Shown piece after piece: positions 1-7,177 of a stretch of DNA of 14,366 nt (position 1 is its first letter; each line of letters begins with the position of its first letter). The notes under the pieces were generated by a model that saw only the letters and a program-made list of their open reading frames with translations, made no database searches and was not told where the DNA came from. Source of the stretch: Haemophilus parahaemolyticus (GTDB lineage Bacteria > Pseudomonadota > Gammaproteobacteria > Enterobacterales > Pasteurellaceae). The stretch covers positions 1 to 14,366 of the forward strand of contig NZ_JAHAHT010000038.1 of NCBI RefSeq assembly GCF_018373095.1, read 5' to 3'. The position numbers and the translations under genes are program-made.

Positions 1-755
1 CACAAACGCGTGCAGCAATTGAAGAGGTGATCGAAGGGTTAGACAACGGCACTTACCGCGTGGCGGAAAAAATTGACGGCGAATGGGTTACGCATCAATG
101 GTTAAAAAAAGCGGTTTTACTTTCATTCCGTATTAACGACAACCAAATTATTGACGGTGCAGAAACCAAATACTACGACAAAGTGGGTTTAAAATTTGCA
201 GACTACACCGAAGAGCGTTTCGCACAAGAAGGCTTCCGTGTGGTGCCTTCTGCAACGGTGCGTAAAGGGGCATACATTTCTAAAAACTGTGTGTTAATGC
301 CATCTTATGTGAACATCGGTGCATATGTTGGTGAAGGCACAATGGTGGACACTTGGGCAACCGTAGGTTCTTGCGCTCAAATTGGTAAAAACGTTCACTT
401 ATCAGGTGGCGTGGGTATCGGTGGCGTATTAGAACCATTACAAGCAAACCCAACCATCATCGGCGACAACTGCTTTATCGGAGCACGTTCTGAAGTGGTT
501 GAAGGTGTGATCGTAGAAGACGGCTGTGTAATTTCAATGGGCGTATTTATTGGTCAATCTACTCGTATTTACGATCGCGAAACAGGTGAAATCCACTACG
601 GTCGCGTACCAGCTGGTTCTGTGGTAGTGTCTGGTAGCCTACCATCAAAATGTGGTAAATACAGCCTTTACTGTGCAGTAATTGTGAAAAAAGTAGATGC
701 AAAAACTTTAGGTAAAGTGGGCATCAACGAATTACTTCGTACGATTGAAGAATAA
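1..755 (+). CDS. dapD: 2,3,4,5-tetrahydropyridine-2,6-dicarboxylate N-succinyltransferase, 5' end cut off by the window
   Basis: DapD transfers succinyl from succinyl-CoA to tetrahydrodipicolinate in the cytoplasm, in the succinylase branch of lysine and diaminopimelate synthesis. The reading frame is open from base 3 and gives 250 visible residues. The family is about 274-275 residues, so roughly 25 N-terminal residues lie outside. The GTG at 27 is an internal Val codon, not a start, because the frame reads TRAAIEEVIEGLD across it as DapD does. The middle shows the left-handed beta-helix hexapeptide pattern (for example GAYISKNCVLMPSYVNIGAY and IGDNCFIGARSEVVEGVIVE). The C-terminus SLPSKCGKYSLYCAVIVKKV followed by LLRTIEE is typical. 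An uptake-signal core AAGCGGT lies in the gene at 109-115. Identification is near certain. Confidence 0.97.
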   Translation, partial: QTRAAIEEVIEGLDNGTYRVAEKIDGEWVTHQWLKKAVLLSFRINDNQIIDGAETKYYDKVGLKFADYTEERFAQEGFRVVPSATVRKGAYISKNCVLMPSYVNIGAYVGEGTMVDTWATVGSCAQIGKNVHLSGGVGIGGVLEPLQANPTIIGDNCFIGARSEVVEGVIVEDGCVISMGVFIGQSTRIYDRETGEIHYGRVPAGSVVVSGSLPSKCGKYSLYCAVIVKKVDAKTLGKVGINELLRTIEE

Positions 756-765
756 TTTTTAAATG

Positions 766-857
766 TAGGGAGTGTGAACCCTTGGTTCACGCACGTAAGC
801 GGTCTATTTTCATAAGAAAAGGCAAAACGTGTGTGGATTTTTCAAATCACACCCCTA
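766..857. repeat. Nested inverted-repeat (cloverleaf-capable) intergenic element
   Basis: Between dapD and bioB, 92 bases are built from several interlocking inverted repeats. The outer arms TAGGG(A)GTGTGA at 766-777 and TCACACCCCTA at 847-857 pair over 11 bp with one bulged A. Inside are GTGAACC/GGTTCAC (774-780 and 784-790, 3-base loop), CACGCACGT/ACGTGTGTG (788-796 and 827-835, one G-T pair) and GATTT/AAATC (836-840 and 844-848). GTGTG at 831-835 can alternatively pair with CACAC at 848-852. An uptake-signal core AAGCGGT lies in the central loop at 798-804. No T tract follows the first hairpin, so this is not a plain terminator. It could be a small dispersed repeat (MITE-like) or a structured bioB leader. 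I see the pairing; the nature is inference. Confidence 0.6.
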
Positions 858-881
858 TTCTAGTGCAACATTGGAGGCACT

Positions 882-1934
882 ATGACCACCTACAATCTAC
901 GCTTAAAAGCTAAAAACGAACTTACTCCTCACCCCACCGCCCAATACTGGCGAAAATGCCAAGTTGAAGAACTTTTCGATTTACCTTTTATGGATTTAGT
1001 CTTCCGAGCGGCAAGCGTTCACCGTGAACATTTCAACCCTAATGCCATTCAACTTTCTACTTTGCTTTCCATCAAAACAGGTGGCTGTGCGGAAGATTGC
1101 GAATACTGCCCGCAGTCCGCTCGTTACGACACAGGCGTGGAAAAGCAAACGATGCTCGATGTGGAATATATTGTCGAAAAAGCCAAAATCGCTAAATCCC
1201 GTGGTGCAAGCCGTTTCTGTATGGGGGCAGCGTGGCGAGGACCGAAACCGAAAGATATTGAAACCGTCTCAAACATCATTCATGCAGTGAAATCTCTTGG
1301 TTTAGAAACCTGTGGTACTTTCGGTATGTTGGAAGAGGGAATGGCGGAAGATTTAAAAGACGCGGGCTTGGATTACTACAATCATAACCTCGATACTGAT
1401 CCAGAACGCTACAATAAAATTATCCATACCCGTTCTCATGATGACCGAATGGACACACTCGGCAAGGTGCGTCATGCAGGCTTGAAAATCTGCTGCGGGG
1501 GCATTGTGGGAATGAACGAAACCCGTGCTGAACGTGCAGGCTTAATCGCTAGCCTTGCGAACCTCGACCCGCAGCCTGAAAGCGTGCCGATTAACCAATT
1601 AGTGAAAGTGGCAGGCACACCGCTGGAAAATGCGGAAGATTTGGACTGGACTGAGTTTGTTCGCACCATCGCTGTTGCGCGTATTACAATGCCAAACAGC
1701 TACGTTCGCCTTTCTGCAGGCAGAAGCAATATGCCAGAATCAATGCAAGCCCTTTGCTTTATGGCGGGTGCAAACTCAATTTTCTACGGCGACAAATTGC
1801 TTACCACCGAAAACCCAGAAGAAGATGGCGACCGCTTGTTAATGGAAAAATTGAACTTGTATCCTTTGGCGTATGAAACGGAGCCTGAAACGGATCACAA
1901 ACAAGAGCTTTGGCAAAATGTATCAGACAAATAA
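882..1934 (+). CDS. bioB: Biotin synthase
   Basis: BioB is a radical-SAM enzyme that inserts sulfur into dethiobiotin, the last step of biotin synthesis. The protein has 350 residues. The SAM-cluster motif CAEDCEYC supplies C69, C73 and C76. The ligands of the sacrificial [2Fe-2S] cluster are at C113 (RFCMGAAW), C144, C204 and R276 (YVRLSAGR), all shifted by 16 from E. coli numbering. The start is set by GGAGG at 873-877, four bases before ATG, so the roughly 16-residue N-terminal extension relative to E. coli BioB looks real. No other bio gene is in the window, so it is a lone biotin gene here, with no recognisable BirA operator upstream. An exact uptake signal lies inside it at 1830-1839. 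It converges on trpS and shares its terminator. Confidence 0.97.
   Translation: MTTYNLRLKAKNELTPHPTAQYWRKCQVEELFDLPFMDLVFRAASVHREHFNPNAIQLSTLLSIKTGGCAEDCEYCPQSARYDTGVEKQTMLDVEYIVEKAKIAKSRGASRFCMGAAWRGPKPKDIETVSNIIHAVKSLGLETCGTFGMLEEGMAEDLKDAGLDYYNHNLDTDPERYNKIIHTRSHDDRMDTLGKVRHAGLKICCGGIVGMNETRAERAGLIASLANLDPQPESVPINQLVKVAGTPLENAEDLDWTEFVRTIAVARITMPNSYVRLSAGRSNMPESMQALCFMAGANSIFYGDKLLTTENPEEDGDRLLMEKLNLYPLAYETEPETDHKQELWQNVSDK
1830..1839 (-). repeat. DNA uptake signal sequence, exact copy
   Basis: GACCGCTTGT is the reverse complement of ACAAGCGGTC, the uptake word of the A. pleuropneumoniae/Mannheimia branch. It sits inside bioB without disturbing the frame. Near matches on either strand occur at 3094-3103, 4686-4695, 4883-4890, 5394-5403, 6555-6564, 12148-12157, 13710-13719 and 13771-13780. 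Such words promote uptake of kin DNA during natural transformation. Confidence 0.85.
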
Positions 1935-1951
1935 GGAATAATAGACAAAAT

Positions 1952-1977
1952 TGCCCCATACTATTGAGCGTGGGGCA
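1952..1977. terminator. Bidirectional terminator between bioB and trpS
   Basis: TGCCCCA at 1952-1958 pairs perfectly with TGGGGCA at 1971-1977 around a 12-base loop. Read on the minus strand the stem is followed by ATTTTGTCTATT, a reasonable U tract, so it serves trpS best. On the plus strand the following bases are only moderately T-rich. The two genes converge with 49 bases between their stop codons, which suits a shared terminator. Confidence 0.7.
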
Positions 1978-1983
1978 TTAAAA

Positions 1984-3012
1984 TTACTGAACAAAACCCA
2001 CTAATTTATACACTTCATCAAGTGTTTTCTTCGCATGGGCACGAGCTTTTTCTGCCCCTTCACGATAGATTTTTTCAAGCAATGCTTCATCTTGACGGAA
2101 ATGATTATAGCGTTCTTGCAAACCTTTAAGCAATTCGGACACTTGCGTTGCAACTTCTGTTTTTAAGTGTCCGTACATTTTGCCTTCAAATTCTGCTTCT
2201 AATTCGGCAATTGTTTTGCCTGTTACTGCAGACAAAATATCCAATAAGTTAGATACACCCGCTTTATTTTTCTGATCATATTTCACCACAGGTGGTTCAT
2301 CACCATCGGTCATTGCACGTTTGATTTTTTTCTCCACCGATTTCGGATCTTCTAAAAGTGTAATCACGTTGTTGCGGTTGTCATCTGATTTCGACATTTT
2401 CTTGGTCGGCTCAAGTAGCGACATTACACGTGCACCCGCTTTCGGAATAAACACTTCAGGCACAGTAAATACAGGTTCAATCACGTTGCCTTCAGCATCT
2501 TTTTTGCCATATAACGCATTGAAGCGGTTGGCAATATCGCGCGTAATTTCAAGGTGCTGTTTTTGGTCATCGCCTACTGGCACTTGGTTAGCTTGGTAAA
2601 GCAGAATATCCGCCGCCATTAACACGGGGTAGGTAAATAAACCTACGTTCACATTTTCTTCATAGCGGGCTGATTTATCTTTGAATTGGGTCATTCGGCT
2701 CATTTCACCAAAATAAGTGTAGCAGTTTAATACCCACGCTAATTGCGTATGTTCTGGCACGTGCGATTGAATGAAAATAGTACTTTTGTTTGGGTCAATC
2801 CCGCTTGCTAAATAAAGGGCAAGTACATCTAAAGAGGCTTTACGTAAGGCTTCTGGATCTTGGCGCACGGTGATTGCGTGTAAATCGACGATACAGAAAA
2901 AACATTCGTGATCGTCTTGCATTTTCACGAAATTACGTAATGCACCGAGATAGTTGCCGATGGTTAATTCACCTGATGGCTGAATTCCACTAAATACAAT
3001 AGGTTTGCTCAT
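1984..3012 (-). CDS. trpS: Tryptophanyl-tRNA synthetase
   Basis: TrpS charges tRNA(Trp) with tryptophan in the cytoplasm. The protein has 342 residues, close to the usual 330-340. The class I synthetase signature appears as TIGN (residues 17-20, in place of HIGH) within SGIQPSGELTIGNYLGAL. The second signature, KMSKS, is at 205-209, followed by DDN. The tryptophan-pocket stretch YPVLMAADILLYQANQVPVGDDQ is intact. The ATG at 3012-3010 matches the expected family start, with a weak purine-rich ribosome site (AAAGAGA) upstream. A plausible sigma-70 promoter lies at 3050-3078. The gene is divergent from menD and convergent with bioB. Confidence 0.97.
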   Translation of the reverse strand: MSKPIVFSGIQPSGELTIGNYLGALRNFVKMQDDHECFFCIVDLHAITVRQDPEALRKASLDVLALYLASGIDPNKSTIFIQSHVPEHTQLAWVLNCYTYFGEMSRMTQFKDKSARYEENVNVGLFTYPVLMAADILLYQANQVPVGDDQKQHLEITRDIANRFNALYGKKDAEGNVIEPVFTVPEVFIPKAGARVMSLLEPTKKMSKSDDNRNNVITLLEDPKSVEKKIKRAMTDGDEPPVVKYDQKNKAGVSNLLDILSAVTGKTIAELEAEFEGKMYGHLKTEVATQVSELLKGLQERYNHFRQDEALLEKIYREGAEKARAHAKKTLDEVYKLVGFVQ

Positions 3013-3049
3013 TTTTTATTCTCTTTAATATGAAGTTAAAAACGCTGTT

Positions 3050-3078
3050 ATCTTAACTTTTCCCATCATTTTTGTAAA
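3050..3078 (-). promoter_or_regulatory. Probable sigma-70 promoter of trpS
   Basis: On the minus strand a -35 element TTTACA (3078-3073) and a -10 element TAAGAT (3055-3050) are separated by exactly 17 bases. They lie about 40 bases upstream of the trpS start codon. The -35 matches 5 of 6 consensus bases and the -10 matches 4 of 6. Confidence 0.45.
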
Positions 3079-3159
3079 ACGCCAATCGTTTTTAACCGCT
3101 TGTAACGAAAATAAAGAATTTACCCCCAAAGTCGTTGATTTTTTGTTACAATTATGAGC

Positions 3160-3175
3160 ATTTATAGCTATAAAT
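3160..3175. promoter_or_regulatory. Perfect 16-bp palindrome over the probable menD -10 region
   Basis: ATTTATAGCTATAAAT reads identically on both strands and ends 19 bases before the menD start codon. It contains TATAAA (3169-3174), the best -10 candidate for menD, with a poorer -35 (GTTACA, 3145-3150, 18-base spacer). The short leader and the placement suggest either a promoter-overlapping operator or a chance AT palindrome. I do not recognise the binding protein. Confidence 0.35.
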
Positions 3176-3194
3176 TTAAAAATAGAGAAAAGGA

Positions 3195-4901
3195 ATGAAC
3201 ACTAGCACGTTTAACCGTTCTTGGGCAAAAGTAATTTTAAATGCCGTGAACCGCTACGGCGTGAAACATTTTTGTATTGCTCCAGGTTCACGCTCCACTC
3301 CACTTACATTGGAAGCATTGCAACTACAACAAGAAAAACTCGCACAATGCCATAGCCATTTTGACGAGCGTGGTTTGGGCTTTTTTGCATTAGGCATTGC
3401 CAAAGCGACTAAAGATCCCGTTGCAGTAATCGTGACCTCAGGAACAGCGGTCGCGAACCTTTATCCTGCCATTATCGAAGCAAGTTTAACTCATCAAAAA
3501 TTGATTGTGATTACGGCAGATCGTCCAACCGAATTTATCGGTTGTGGAGTAAACCAAGCAATTGAACAACAAAACATTTTTGCGAATTATCCAATTGCAA
3601 GCCTTAATTTGCCAAAAGCAACAGAAAACTATGCGGCTACGTGGCTAGTTTCAACTGTGGAAAATGCTTGCGTGAAACAACAGCAAGAGAGCGGTGTTAT
3701 TCATATCAATGCCCCATTTGCTGAGCCTCTATATGATGCGGACGAAGCTGCGATTGCAAATAATGCGTGGCTTAGCCCAATTCAAAGCTGGTTGAATAAT
3801 CCACAAGCAAAATGGCTCGATCATCAACAGATCCAAGCGGAAGTATCAATGCACGCTAACTGGGATTACTGGCGAACTAAACGTGGAGTAATTGTGGTCG
3901 GGCAATTGCCTGTTGAGCAAGGCATCGGGATTAAAACTTGGGCGGAAACGCTCGGTTGGTGTTTGATTACCGATATTCAATCTTGCGTGGATGCTAGCCT
4001 ACCTTACGCAGATATTTGGCTTTCCAACAAAACTGTGCACGAGCTTTTATTGCAAGCGGACATTGTGATCCAGTTCGGTTCTCGTGTGATCAGTAAACGC
4101 GTAAATCAATTCCTTGAAGCCTTTAAAGGTGAATTCTGGCAAGTGGATGAATATCAAGACAACATTAATCCGTTCTCGCATCACCAAACGCGTTTTGTGG
4201 CGAAAGCTCATCACTTCTTACGTGTGCATCCGCCACTTCGTCAAAAACCGTGGCGATTAGAACCGCTTGCGTTGTCGCAATTTTGTACCGATTTCATCGA
4301 AAAACAGATTGGTGGCGGTTTAAACGAAGCTTCATTCGCCCATCATTTGCAAGATGTGCTTGTGCCAAAAGGTAATCTCTTCTTAGGCAACAGCTTGTTT
4401 GTACGTTTAGTTGATGCCCTCTGCAAATTACCTGAAGGCTACCCCGTTTACACCAACCGTGGAGCGAGCGGCATTGATGGCTTAATTGCTACTTTTGCGG
4501 GGATTGCCAAAGCAAGCGAACAAACAACCGTAGGCGTGATTGGCGATATTTCTGCCTTACACGATTTAAACTCGATTGCCTTACTTTCGCAAATTAACCA
4601 ACCGACCTTATTGTTTGTTATCAATAATAGTGGTGGGGCAATTTTCGATATGTTACCTGTAGATAGCAAAGCAAAATCGCAATTCTACCGCTTGTCGCAC
4701 AACCTCGAATTTGGACAAATCGCCACGATGTTCGGTATTGAGTATATCCGCCCATTTACTTGGGCAGACTTGAAAGCGAAGCTTAAATTAGCCTATAACC
4801 GCCGTGGTGTGACTTTAGTTGAAATCAAAGTGAATGACCAAGATGGAAGCAATTTGTATAAATCGCTCATCAAACAAATTTCACAAGCGGAAATTGCCTA
4901 A
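3195..4901 (+). CDS. menD: 2-succinyl-5-enolpyruvyl-6-hydroxy-3-cyclohexene-1-carboxylate synthase (SEPHCHC synthase)
   Basis: MenD is the thiamine-diphosphate enzyme that joins 2-oxoglutarate to isochorismate, committing it to menaquinone synthesis. The protein has 568 residues, a typical length. The N-terminal PYR-domain motif CIAPGSRSTPLTLEA (about 27-41) and HFDERGLGFFALG (catalytic-type Glu about 58) are present. The C-terminal PP domain has NRGASGIDG and the metal/ThDP motif beginning GDISALHDLNS (from about residue 450) and continuing to the INNSGG segment. The ATG at 3195 gives the conserved family start FNRSWA. AGG sits only one base before ATG, so the effective ribosome site is probably GAGA at 3184-3187 or the whole purine run. 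The stop codon overlaps the menH start (TAATG), indicating translational coupling. Confidence 0.97.
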   Translation: MNTSTFNRSWAKVILNAVNRYGVKHFCIAPGSRSTPLTLEALQLQQEKLAQCHSHFDERGLGFFALGIAKATKDPVAVIVTSGTAVANLYPAIIEASLTHQKLIVITADRPTEFIGCGVNQAIEQQNIFANYPIASLNLPKATENYAATWLVSTVENACVKQQQESGVIHINAPFAEPLYDADEAAIANNAWLSPIQSWLNNPQAKWLDHQQIQAEVSMHANWDYWRTKRGVIVVGQLPVEQGIGIKTWAETLGWCLITDIQSCVDASLPYADIWLSNKTVHELLLQADIVIQFGSRVISKRVNQFLEAFKGEFWQVDEYQDNINPFSHHQTRFVAKAHHFLRVHPPLRQKPWRLEPLALSQFCTDFIEKQIGGGLNEASFAHHLQDVLVPKGNLFLGNSLFVRLVDALCKLPEGYPVYTNRGASGIDGLIATFAGIAKASEQTTVGVIGDISALHDLNSIALLSQINQPTLLFVINNSGGAIFDMLPVDSKAKSQFYRLSHNLEFGQIATMFGIEYIRPFTWADLKAKLKLAYNRRGVTLVEIKVNDQDGSNLYKSLIKQISQAEIA

Positions 4902-5710
4902 TGTTAGCAAGCACTTGGCATTCAAACAGAAACAACGGGCAAGCAGTGCCCGTTGTTTTTTTACATGGCTTACTCGGTTCGCAAGGGGATTGGCAAGGTG
5001 TGCTTACTCTTTTGCAAAATTTCCCACAATTTCGACCGCTTACTATTGATCTCCCTTTTCACGGCAAGAGTGAAAATATCGCCTGCCAAGATTTTGCCGA
5101 TCTTAGAGCTCAACTCCACCAAACTTTGATAACATTATTAGGCGATACCCCCTTCTTTCTTGTCGGCTATTCACTGGGCGGACGCGTTGCCTTGGATTAC
5201 ACCTTTCACGCCCAAAATCCACATTTACTCGGCACGATTTTAGAAGGGACAAACATCGGCTTAAAAACTGAAGCTGAACGAAAAGTCCGCTGGCAAAACG
5301 ATCAATATTGGGCAAATCGTTTCCGCACAGAGCCGATCACGCAAGTATTAAACGATTGGTATCAACAGCCTGTTTTCGCTCATCTGGACGCTTGCAAGCG
5401 GTCAATTTTAATCAAGAAACGACAAAATAACTCAGGTGAAAATATCGCCCAAATGTTGGAAAGCACAAGCCTTGCTAAGCAGCAAGATTATTCAGATTTA
5501 CTCAAAACTAATGATAAAAACATCATTGTTTTTATCGGTGAAAAAGATCAAAAATTCCGTCAAATTGCGATAGAAAACCAGCTGTCGTATATATTGATTG
5601 CTAATGCTGGGCATAATAGCCACGTGGAAAATGCGGAGGGGTTTGTAAAAAACTTAGTTGAAGAGCTGATAGTACATAAAAACAAAATATGGAGAAAAAT
5701 CAGTGAATAG
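4901..5710 (+). CDS. menH: 2-succinyl-6-hydroxy-2,4-cyclohexadiene-1-carboxylate synthase (SHCHC synthase)
   Basis: MenH removes pyruvate from the MenD product in menaquinone synthesis. The protein has 269 residues with an alpha/beta-hydrolase fold. The oxyanion strand is VVFLHGLLGSQGDW (about 19-31). The nucleophile is Ser91 in GYSLGG, the acid is probably Asp216 in GEKD, and the His is His238 in NAGHNSH. The ATG shares its A with the menD stop codon, so translation is coupled. A hairpin followed by seven T residues lies within codons 10-21 (see 4930-4962). A GTG at 5703, with GGAGAA in front of it, opens the degraded permease frame, overlapping the last codons of menH by 8 bases. The assignment rests on family motifs plus linkage to menD; other alpha/beta-hydrolases look similar. 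Confidence 0.92.
   Translation: MLASTWHSNRNNGQAVPVVFLHGLLGSQGDWQGVLTLLQNFPQFRPLTIDLPFHGKSENIACQDFADLRAQLHQTLITLLGDTPFFLVGYSLGGRVALDYTFHAQNPHLLGTILEGTNIGLKTEAERKVRWQNDQYWANRFRTEPITQVLNDWYQQPVFAHLDACKRSILIKKRQNNSGENIAQMLESTSLAKQQDYSDLLKTNDKNIIVFIGEKDQKFRQIAIENQLSYILIANAGHNSHVENAEGFVKNLVEELIVHKNKIWRKISE
4930..4962 (+). terminator. Intrinsic-terminator-like hairpin inside the start of menH
   Basis: CAACGGGCA (4933-4941) pairs perfectly with TGCCCGTTG (4947-4955) around the 5-base loop AGCAG. A-T pairs can extend the stem outward, and T at 4956-4962 gives a seven-base U tract. This is the full geometry of a Rho-independent terminator, on the sense strand, starting about 30 bases into menH. Ribosomes coupled from menD would be expected to mask it; without them it could terminate. 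The structure is seen in the sequence; activity is inference. Confidence 0.6.
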
Positions 5711-6408
5711 CCCAAAATCTTTAAATTTTGTACTCTGTTTAATGCTTGTCTTGATTATCAGCTTTGCGATTTACCATCAACTTGATAATTTCATCGCACT
5801 CAAAAATGCGGATGGTATTCTTACCGATATGCGTTCGCTGGTGCTGCTAGATATTCGCTTACCCCGCATTGGTTTAGCCATTCTCACGGGTGCTGGTCTT
5901 GCGTTGGCAGGGAATGCGATGCAAGGGATTTTCCAAAATCCGCTGGCTGCAAGGCTCTTTGGTGTGGGCGAAGCTTGATACGCTCTTGATTTCCTTGCCT
6001 ATCGTGTTGCTCGGCTTAGTTTGCTTATATCGCGAACGCCGTTATATTGACTTGCTCACCTTGGGCGAAGAAACCGCTTCGACCATGGGCATCGATCCTA
6101 AACGCAGTTTTTTCATCACCACGTTCGGTGTTGCCTTATTGGTTGGTGCTACCATTCCGCAGACGGGAACGATTGGTTTTATCGGTTTAATTGCCCCACA
6201 TTTTGCTCGCATTTTATTGAAAAAACGTCCTTCGCAACTTTATCTCACCAGCGGTTTGCTTGGTGCTTTATTGCTGCTCATAGCAGATATCTGCGTGCAA
6301 TATATCCCGCTTTTCTCGCACATTTATATCGGCACACTCACCGCCATCATCGGTGCACCGTGCTTGATTTGGATTTTGATTACGGAGCAACGTAAGTTGG
6401 CAAGATAA
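5703..6408 (+). pseudogene. FecCD-family iron-compound ABC transporter permease, internally deleted and frameshifted
   Basis: In intact form this would be the inner-membrane permease of an Fe-siderophore, haem or cobalamin importer, normally about 320-340 residues. Here two fragments remain. The first (5703-5978, GTG start behind GGAGAA at 5691-5696) encodes the N-terminus through LDIRLPRIGLAILTGAGLAL, MQGIFQNPLAA and a stop just after GVGEA. Homology resumes in the +1 frame near 5970 with DTLLISLPIVLLGLVCLYRE. It includes the family hallmark LTLGEETASTMGID and the GFIGLIAPHFARILL coupling region, and ends at TAA 6406-6408. Roughly 95-100 central residues (transmembrane helices after the NPLA loop) are missing. 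The stop overlaps the ATPase start (TAATG), as expected of a former operon. No substrate-binding protein is nearby. The family is clear; the substrate is not. Confidence 0.9.
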
Positions 6409-7157
6409 TGATAAAAATTGAACACCTTTAACAACCTTACGGCTTAATTGACATCACTTGTAAGCTCCCCTAAGGCAAACTTATTGGCATTATGGGTGCA
6501 AACGGCGCGGGCAAATCGACCTTGCTCAAAACGATTGCTGGCATTTTACCTATCACAAGCGGTGAAATTTGGTTCAATGATTGCAAATTAAGCCAAATGA
6601 GCGCGGCAGAAACAAGCAAACAGCTTGCTTATCTTGCTCAAAACACGCAGATTCATTGGGATTTATCCGTTTATGATGTGATTGTACTTGGCTTAGCACA
6701 ACCGCTTCCTACTACCAAAGAGCGATCAAAAATTGTGGAGATTTCGAAAAAATTTTCGATAGCCCATTTGTTAGATAAATCTTTCCACCAGCTTTCAGGC
6801 GGCGAAAAAGCTCGTGTGCAACTGGCTCGTTGTTGTATTAAAAATGCGCCTTTATTGCTTGCTGATGAACCCATTGCTCCGCTAGACCCGTATTATCAGC
6901 TCGACATCATGGAACAGCTCAAATCTCTCATACCTAAACATACCGTCGTGGTAGCGATTCATCACTTATCACTTGCATATAAATTCTGTGATGAAGTAAT
7001 TTTGCTGGATAAAGGAAACATCATCACCAGTGGCGAAACGCAAAAGGTGTTAAATGCAAAGAATCTTGCAAGAGCGTTTGGAGTGAGGGCTGAGTTTGAT
7101 GTTGCAAGAAGAGAAGTTTTGGGGGTCGAAAAACTGGATGTTAAGGAAATACTTTAA
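6408..7157 (+). pseudogene. Iron-compound ABC transporter ATP-binding protein (FecE/FhuC type) with two early stop codons
   Basis: The expected start is ATG 6408-6410, overlapping the permease stop. The frame then reads MIKIEHL, a TAA at 6429-6431, QPYGLIDITCKLP, a TAA at 6471-6473, and GKLIGIMGANGAGKST. Everything is in one frame, and both stops sit where Gln (CAA) would fit, the second within the usual PxGxxxxIxGxNGAGKST context. The rest is intact: Walker A GANGAGKST, Q-loop AQNTQ, signature LSGGEKARVQLAR, Walker B LLLADEP, and the switch His in AIHH. Re-initiation at ATG 6492 would yield 221 residues beginning three residues into the P-loop strand, unlikely to fold as an active ATPase. 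Together with the broken permease this indicates loss of function, apparently fairly recent because the body is still open. Confidence 0.88.
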
Positions 7158-7177
7158 TTTCAACCCCCAATCATAGA

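Noticed and set aside
774..790. GTGAACC/GGTTCAC hairpin as a BirA (biotin) operator or as the dapD terminator
   Set aside because: BirA half sites resemble TTGTAAACC and GGTTTACA with a spacer of about 15 bases; here the arms differ and the loop is 3 bases. No T tract follows, so it is not a standard terminator.
6492..7157. A functional short ATPase initiated at ATG 6492
   Set aside because: It would lack the first strands and the start of the P-loop strand, and its permease partner is broken.
7119..7170. TTGGGGGT ... ACCCCCAA inverted repeat around the end of the ATPase remnant, as a terminator
   Set aside because: The arms pair well (with GAAA/TTTC inside), but the loop is 26 bases and no T tract follows on either strand. 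Possibly chance.
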